In this document: in pieces, positions 59,869 through 64,000 of the stretch | Layout of the letters: each line of letters opens with the position of its first letter | Position numbering within the stretch: the first letter of the stretch is position 1 | Assembly: GCA_035651755.1 (NCBI GenBank) | Contig: DASRFA010000060.1 | Coordinates: 248,001 to 312,000, forward strand | Direction: 5' to 3' | Length of the DNA stretch: 64,000 bases | DNA from: DASRFA01 sp035651755 | Lineage (GTDB): Bacteria; Desulfobacterota; Binatia; UBA12015 | Made by a program: the position numbers and the translations under genes | The notes under the pieces: model-generated | Database searches by the model: none | Told to the model about the DNA's origin: nothing | The model's input: only the letters and a program-made list of their open reading frames with translations

Positions 59869-62319
59869 TTGCGCCCGGACGGTCCGGCGTGCCATGCGCC
59901 GATCGTGGCCGACGCGGGAGCGCTTTCTCGCCTGCGCGTCCTGGACTGGACCGACGAGAGCGGGCGGCTGGCGGGGAAGCTCCTCGCCGAGGCCGGGGCG
60001 GACGTGCTCCGCGTCCGGCCAGGCGCCCGCCCGCGTTCCGGCGACGCGCGCGACCGCGTCGACACGCTCGCCGTCTGGCTCGACGGCGGCACGCGCCGCG
60101 CGGTCCTCGAGGGCGAAGGCGCCGCGGCGGCGTCCGGCTTCGCGGAGCTCGCCGCGCGCGCCGACCTGGTGATCGCGAGCGGGACTGCGGAAGAGGTCGC
60201 GGCGCTCCGCGCCGGCACCGGCGCCCGGCCGCGCAATCCCGCCCTCGTGCGCGTCTGGCTCACGCCCTACGGGCTCGCGGGCCCGCGCGCCGGCTATCGC
60301 GCGAGCGACCTCGTCGCCGCCGCGCTCGGCGGCGTGCTCGCCGTCTCCGGCACCGAGGACTCGATCCAGAACGGCTGGGGCCGGCAGACGTTCAACGTCG
60401 GGGGCCTGTACGCCGCGGTCGCCGGGCTGGCGGCCGTCCACGGCGCGCGCGCGACCGGCCGCGGCGCCGACGTCGACCTGTCGCTCGTCCAGGCGGTCGC
60501 GAGCTGCACCGAGCAGGTCCTCATGTACTGGTTCAACCAGAGCTGGTTCCCGGGCGGGATCGCGCCCCGGCAGGGGTCGCTCCACTGGACGGGTCTCTAC
60601 GAGGTCATGCGCTGCCGGTCGGGCGACCTGATGCTCGCGGTCGCGCCGAACCTGCGCGGCTTCTTCGACTGGATGATCGCGGACGGCGCGGCCGGCCCGC
60701 TCGCAGAGTCGCCGCCGGCGTCGGCGGCGGAGGCGTTCCAGCGGTCGCGCGAGATCATGGCACAGGCGCGCCTGTGGGCGGCCGCGAACGACGCGGCGGC
60801 GTTCGCGGCCGAGGCGCAGACGCGCAGCCTCGCGTGGGGCGAGGTGCGCGACGTCGCGGCGGCGGCGCGCTGCGAGCAGCTCGCGGCGCGCGGCTTCCTG
60901 CGGGACGTCCGGACCTCCGGCGGGTCGCTCACGGTTCCGCACCCGCTCTTCCGCTTGACGGCGACGCCGGGCCCGCCGGCGAGCTCGCCGCCGTCGCGCG
61001 CGGAGACGTTCGGCGAGGCGCTCGCCGCCTGGCCGATGCGCGGCGACGGCGCGCGGGTCCACGCGGTGCCTGGTGCGCCCGTCGGCGGCGACGAACGTCG
61101 GCACGCGGTAGCGCCGTCGCACCCCGCCCGCGGCGCCACCAAGCCGCTCGCGGGCTTGCGCGTGCTCGACTTCACCTGGGTCCTCGCCGGCCCGTTCGCG
61201 ACCCGCATCCTCGCGGACCTCGGCGCCGACGTCGTGAAGATCCAGACCGAGCGGCTCTCGCAGGGGGCGAACGCGAACGAGTTCCCGTTCTTCCTCATGT
61301 GGAACCGCGGAAAGCGCAGCCTCGCTCTCGACATGGGCCATGCGCGCGCGGTCCCGACCTTCCGCCGCCTCGTCGAGCGATCGGACGTCGTGATCGACAA
61401 CTTCTCGCCCGGCGTGCTCGACCGCTGGGGCATCGGATGGGACTCCGCGCGGGCGTGGAATCCCGGTGCGATCTACCTCTCGATGGCCGGCTGCGGCGGT
61501 GACGGCCCCTGGCGGGACCGCGTGACGTACGCGCCGACGATCCACGCGCTGTGCGGCTTGACGGACCTCACGAATCCTCCAGGGCGGCGCGACGTCGGCC
61601 TCGGCGTCTCGCTCACCGACCACGTGAGCGGGCTCGCCGGCGCGCTCGCGATCCTGGAGGCGCTCGAAGCGCGCCGCCGGACCGGCGCGGGCCAGCGCAT
61701 CGACCTGTCGCAGCTCGAGATCGGCGCGTATCTCGTCGGACCCGCCTACATCGACGAGCTCGCCGGGCGTCCGACGCCGCGCGCTGCCGGCAACCGCGAC
61801 CCGTTCGACGACTTCGTCCCGAACGAGGCCTACCGGTGCCGGGACGGCGGCTGGATCGCGATCACCGCGCGCGACGACGCCGAGTGGCATCGCCTCTGCC
61901 GGGCGATCGGCGATGCAGCGCTGGCGGACGATCGCTCGCTCGCGACCGCCGAAGGTCGCCGCCGCGCACGCGCCGACGTCGATCGGAGGCTCGCGGAGTG
62001 GAGCGCGGGCCAGGACGCGGAGGCGGCGATGCGCCTCCTGCAGGCGAACGGGGTGCCGGCGGGCCAGGTGCAGACCGCGCGCGAGCTGACCGAGCGTGAC
62101 GAGCAGCTCGCGTGCCGGCGCTGGACCGTCGAGCTCCCGCACGCGAGCATCGAGCGGCAGTCGATGGACGTCTTCCCCGCGACGTTCGACGGCGAACGCG
62201 TCACTCCGGATCGCGCGTCGCCGGCGTTCGGCGAGCACACCTTCGAGGTGTGCGCCGAGCTGCTCGGGCTCGACGAGGCGACGATCGCCGAGGGCATCGC
62301 GGACGGGCTCTTCGCCTGA
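59869..62319 (+). CDS. Tandem-fused class III CoA-transferase (CaiB/BaiF)
   Basis: 816 residues from TTG 59869; GTG 59905 is an equally possible start. Two complete CaiB-type halves lie head to tail (about 20-370 and 425-800), each starting L-x-x-L-R-V-L-D. Half two keeps the catalytic Asp584 in GVSLTDHVSG; half one has Asn176 at the matching place (QTFNVGGLYA), so it is probably inactive. The enzymes swap CoA between acids and form interlocked dimers; fusion may lock the pair. The substrate is unknown; the next gene is a FAD monooxygenase on the other strand. Confidence 0.88.
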   Translation: MRPDGPACHAPIVADAGALSRLRVLDWTDESGRLAGKLLAEAGADVLRVRPGARPRSGDARDRVDTLAVWLDGGTRRAVLEGEGAAAASGFAELAARADLVIASGTAEEVAALRAGTGARPRNPALVRVWLTPYGLAGPRAGYRASDLVAAALGGVLAVSGTEDSIQNGWGRQTFNVGGLYAAVAGLAAVHGARATGRGADVDLSLVQAVASCTEQVLMYWFNQSWFPGGIAPRQGSLHWTGLYEVMRCRSGDLMLAVAPNLRGFFDWMIADGAAGPLAESPPASAAEAFQRSREIMAQARLWAAANDAAAFAAEAQTRSLAWGEVRDVAAAARCEQLAARGFLRDVRTSGGSLTVPHPLFRLTATPGPPASSPPSRAETFGEALAAWPMRGDGARVHAVPGAPVGGDERRHAVAPSHPARGATKPLAGLRVLDFTWVLAGPFATRILADLGADVVKIQTERLSQGANANEFPFFLMWNRGKRSLALDMGHARAVPTFRRLVERSDVVIDNFSPGVLDRWGIGWDSARAWNPGAIYLSMAGCGGDGPWRDRVTYAPTIHALCGLTDLTNPPGRRDVGLGVSLTDHVSGLAGALAILEALEARRRTGAGQRIDLSQLEIGAYLVGPAYIDELAGRPTPRAAGNRDPFDDFVPNEAYRCRDGGWIAITARDDAEWHRLCRAIGDAALADDRSLATAEGRRRARADVDRRLAEWSAGQDAEAAMRLLQANGVPAGQVQTARELTERDEQLACRRWTVELPHASIERQSMDVFPATFDGERVTPDRASPAFGEHTFEVCAELLGLDEATIAEGIADGLFA

Positions 62320-62349
62320 AGAGCCGCGCGCGCCGCGTTCGCGCGGCCG

Positions 62350-64000
62350 TCACACGGGGATCAGGTACGTCCCGAGGTGGGCTGCCAGCGCGCTCGCGTC
62401 CGCCGGCTGGCTGCGAAAGCCGACGTAGCCGTCGGGGCGAACGAGGACGAGCGTCGGAAGGGCGGCGCCGAGCGCGCGGTGGAGCGCACCGCCGTCGTCG
62501 ACGAGGACCGCTTCGCCGCCGTCCGCGGCGCTCCGTGGCGGCTCGCATCTCGCGGGCACGACGAGCGACGTCGCGATCGCGTCGCCGTACCGGCGCGCCG
62601 CGGCGCGCGCGCTCGCGGTGACCTCGTGCGCTGCGGCACCCGGCGTGCCGCCTCCGTCGACGCCGGCGAGCGCGAGCAAGCGATGGGCGGGCGTCCTGAG
62701 GAGGTCGAGAATGCGCACGGGTCGTCCGGTCGCCGCGTCGCGCAGGTCCGCGTCCGGCATGCGGTCGCCCGGGGCCGCGCCGGCGCCCAGCAGCCACGCG
62801 TGCGCGCCGCGCCCCCGGTGCTCCCCCGAGAGCGGGCTCTTCCGGTAGTGCACCGCGAGCTCCGAGAGCAGCGTTGCGGCGTGGCTCTGGACCGCGCTCA
62901 CCGATCCGAGGAACGCATACAGCCGGTTCCGGATGCTCTGCGCGATCGGGCTCCGGAGCGTCGCCATGCGGGTGACGATCCCCGCCTGGCGGAGGACCGC
63001 TTCGCCGACCGCGCCGCGCTCGACGTCGTAGCTGTCGAGGAGCGGCTGGGCGCGCCCGCGCCCGCGGTGGACGAGCCCGATCTTCCACGCGAGGTTGAAG
63101 GCGTCCTGCATGCCGGTGTTCATGCCCTGCCCGCCGGCCGGGCTGTGGATGTGCGCGGCGTCGCCGGCGAGGAACACGCGCTCCGCGGGTCGGTAGTGCG
63201 CAACCTTCCTCTCGTGGATGCGGAAGCCCGCGAGCCAGATCGGGTCGGCGAGCGCCACGCCGCTCGGGCCGCGCTCGTCGACGAGCGCCTGCATGGCCGC
63301 GAGCGTCGGATCGGGCGGGTGATCGTAGCCGTGCGCGAGACCTTGATCCGCGATGACGCGGAACCGCCCCGGCGAGATCGGAAAGAAGACGAGGATGCCG
63401 CTCGCATGGAAGTAGGCGCTCACCTCGTCGGGCGCGATCGGCCCGCGCACGTGGACGTCGGCCAGCACCCAGTCGTTCGGCTCCGCGTCGCCGGCGAACG
63501 GGACGTCGAGCAGGTGGCGGACGGCGCTGTGCGCCCCGTCGCAGCCGAGGAGCCAGCGCGCTCGAATGCGCTCGTCCGAGCCGCCCTTTCGGCGGACGGT
63601 GGCGACCGCGCCGTCGCCCTTCCGCTCGAGCGCGACGAGCTCGGCCGAGCGCTCGACCGCGATGCCGAGCGTCGCGAGCCGCTCCTCGAGCAGGCGCTCG
63701 GTCTCCGATTGCGGGATCATGAGCGCGTACGCGTAGACGCTCTCGATCCCGCCGAACTCGAGGTGGACGAGCCGGCGGCCGCCGGCGTAGAGGCTCGCGC
63801 CGTGCGCCTCCATGCCGGCCGCGACGAACGCGTCGGCGCCGCCCATCGCGTGCAGCGCCTCCAGCGTCCGGCTCCACAGCACCAGCGCCTTCGACTTGTC
63901 GGTCCGGGCGGCGTTCTTCTCGACCACGCGACAGGACATCCCGTGGCGATGGAGCTCCCACGCGAGCGTCATCCCGACCGGTCCGGCACCCACCACCAGG
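62350..64000 (-). CDS. FAD-dependent monooxygenase (PheA/TfdB type), 5' end beyond window
   Basis: At least 549 residues, N terminus cut by the window edge. FAD motif VGAGPVGMTLAWELHRHG, the second FAD motif VFLAGDAAHIHSPAGGQGMNTGMQDAFNLAWKI, and the linker DGAHSAVR typical of class A flavoprotein hydroxylases. A thioredoxin-like C-terminal domain (ARCEPPRSAADGGEAVLVD, then LVLVRPDGYVGFRSQP) matches the phenol-hydroxylase type. It would hydroxylate an aromatic or similar ring with NAD(P)H. Confidence 0.88.
   Translation of the reverse strand, partial: LVVGAGPVGMTLAWELHRHGMSCRVVEKNAARTDKSKALVLWSRTLEALHAMGGADAFVAAGMEAHGASLYAGGRRLVHLEFGGIESVYAYALMIPQSETERLLEERLATLGIAVERSAELVALERKGDGAVATVRRKGGSDERIRARWLLGCDGAHSAVRHLLDVPFAGDAEPNDWVLADVHVRGPIAPDEVSAYFHASGILVFFPISPGRFRVIADQGLAHGYDHPPDPTLAAMQALVDERGPSGVALADPIWLAGFRIHERKVAHYRPAERVFLAGDAAHIHSPAGGQGMNTGMQDAFNLAWKIGLVHRGRGRAQPLLDSYDVERGAVGEAVLRQAGIVTRMATLRSPIAQSIRNRLYAFLGSVSAVQSHAATLLSELAVHYRKSPLSGEHRGRGAHAWLLGAGAAPGDRMPDADLRDAATGRPVRILDLLRTPAHRLLALAGVDGGGTPGAAAHEVTASARAAARRYGDAIATSLVVPARCEPPRSAADGGEAVLVDDGGALHRALGAALPTLVLVRPDGYVGFRSQPADASALAAHLGTYLIPV

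Overview
The window is one contiguous stretch of very GC-rich chromosome (roughly 70 % GC by eye), densely coding, with short intergenic gaps, many 1-20 bp gene overlaps and frequent GTG or TTG starts. No rRNA, tRNA, CRISPR array, prophage or intact insertion sequence was seen. The gene order points to the deltaproteobacterial assemblage in the broad sense (Desulfobacterota, Myxococcota, Binatota-like): rnpA-yidD-yidC-mnmE-mnmG-rsmG-parA-parB-bactofilin-atpF'-atpF-atpHAGDC, plus a separate hemL-atpZ-atpI-atpB-atpE block. A soil or groundwater lineage rich in acyl-CoA metabolism would fit. The lineage call is inference from synteny, not a database result.

This is the origin-proximal part of the chromosome. 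At 1-15.3 kb lie ribonuclease P protein, YidD/YidC membrane insertion, the MnmE/MnmG tRNA-modification pair, RsmG, ParA/ParB and most of ATP synthase. Two perfect 16-bp parS centromeres sit on the start codon of mnmG and the stop codon of rsmG. At 29.8-37.9 kb gyrA, gyrB, dnaN and dnaA lie in a row on the opposite strand. Two regions around dnaA (36,175-36,506 and 37,878-38,276) hold DnaA-box-like sites; the first also has a 16-bp perfect inverted repeat whose loop carries two TCCACAC repeats 11 bp apart, and it is the best oriC candidate. The a and c subunits of ATP synthase follow hemL at 38.3-41.4 kb, and a second ParB-type protein without a ParA comes after them.

Accessory and metabolic parts: 15.3-16.6 kb has a structured terminator repeat, a MITE-like element with 42-bp perfect inverted repeats, and a single-module ClpB-D2-like AAA+ gene whose stop codon lies in the element border. 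At 16.8-28 kb there are an SDR, a truncated RodZ-like protein, a TetR regulator with a palindromic operator leading two acyl-CoA dehydrogenases, two small unknown proteins, a DUF255 thioredoxin-fold protein, and leftward CoA/glyoxalase/FIST genes. At 42.7-50.9 kb there are secreted unknowns, an MDR dehydrogenase, a lone Hint-fold-like protein, riboflavin synthase, ClpB and a second TetR. At 51-54.3 kb a compact leftward cluster joins an acyl carrier protein, a MaoC hydratase, a stand-alone E2-type acyltransferase domain, a beta-propeller protein and a phosphatidylcholine-synthase-type transferase; this looks like an uncharacterised acyl/lipid system and is the main lead. At 54.4-64 kb are a PcrA/UvrD helicase, RlmE, a large secreted protein with an HEAGH motif, a tandem-fused class III CoA-transferase, and a FAD monooxygenase cut by the window end.
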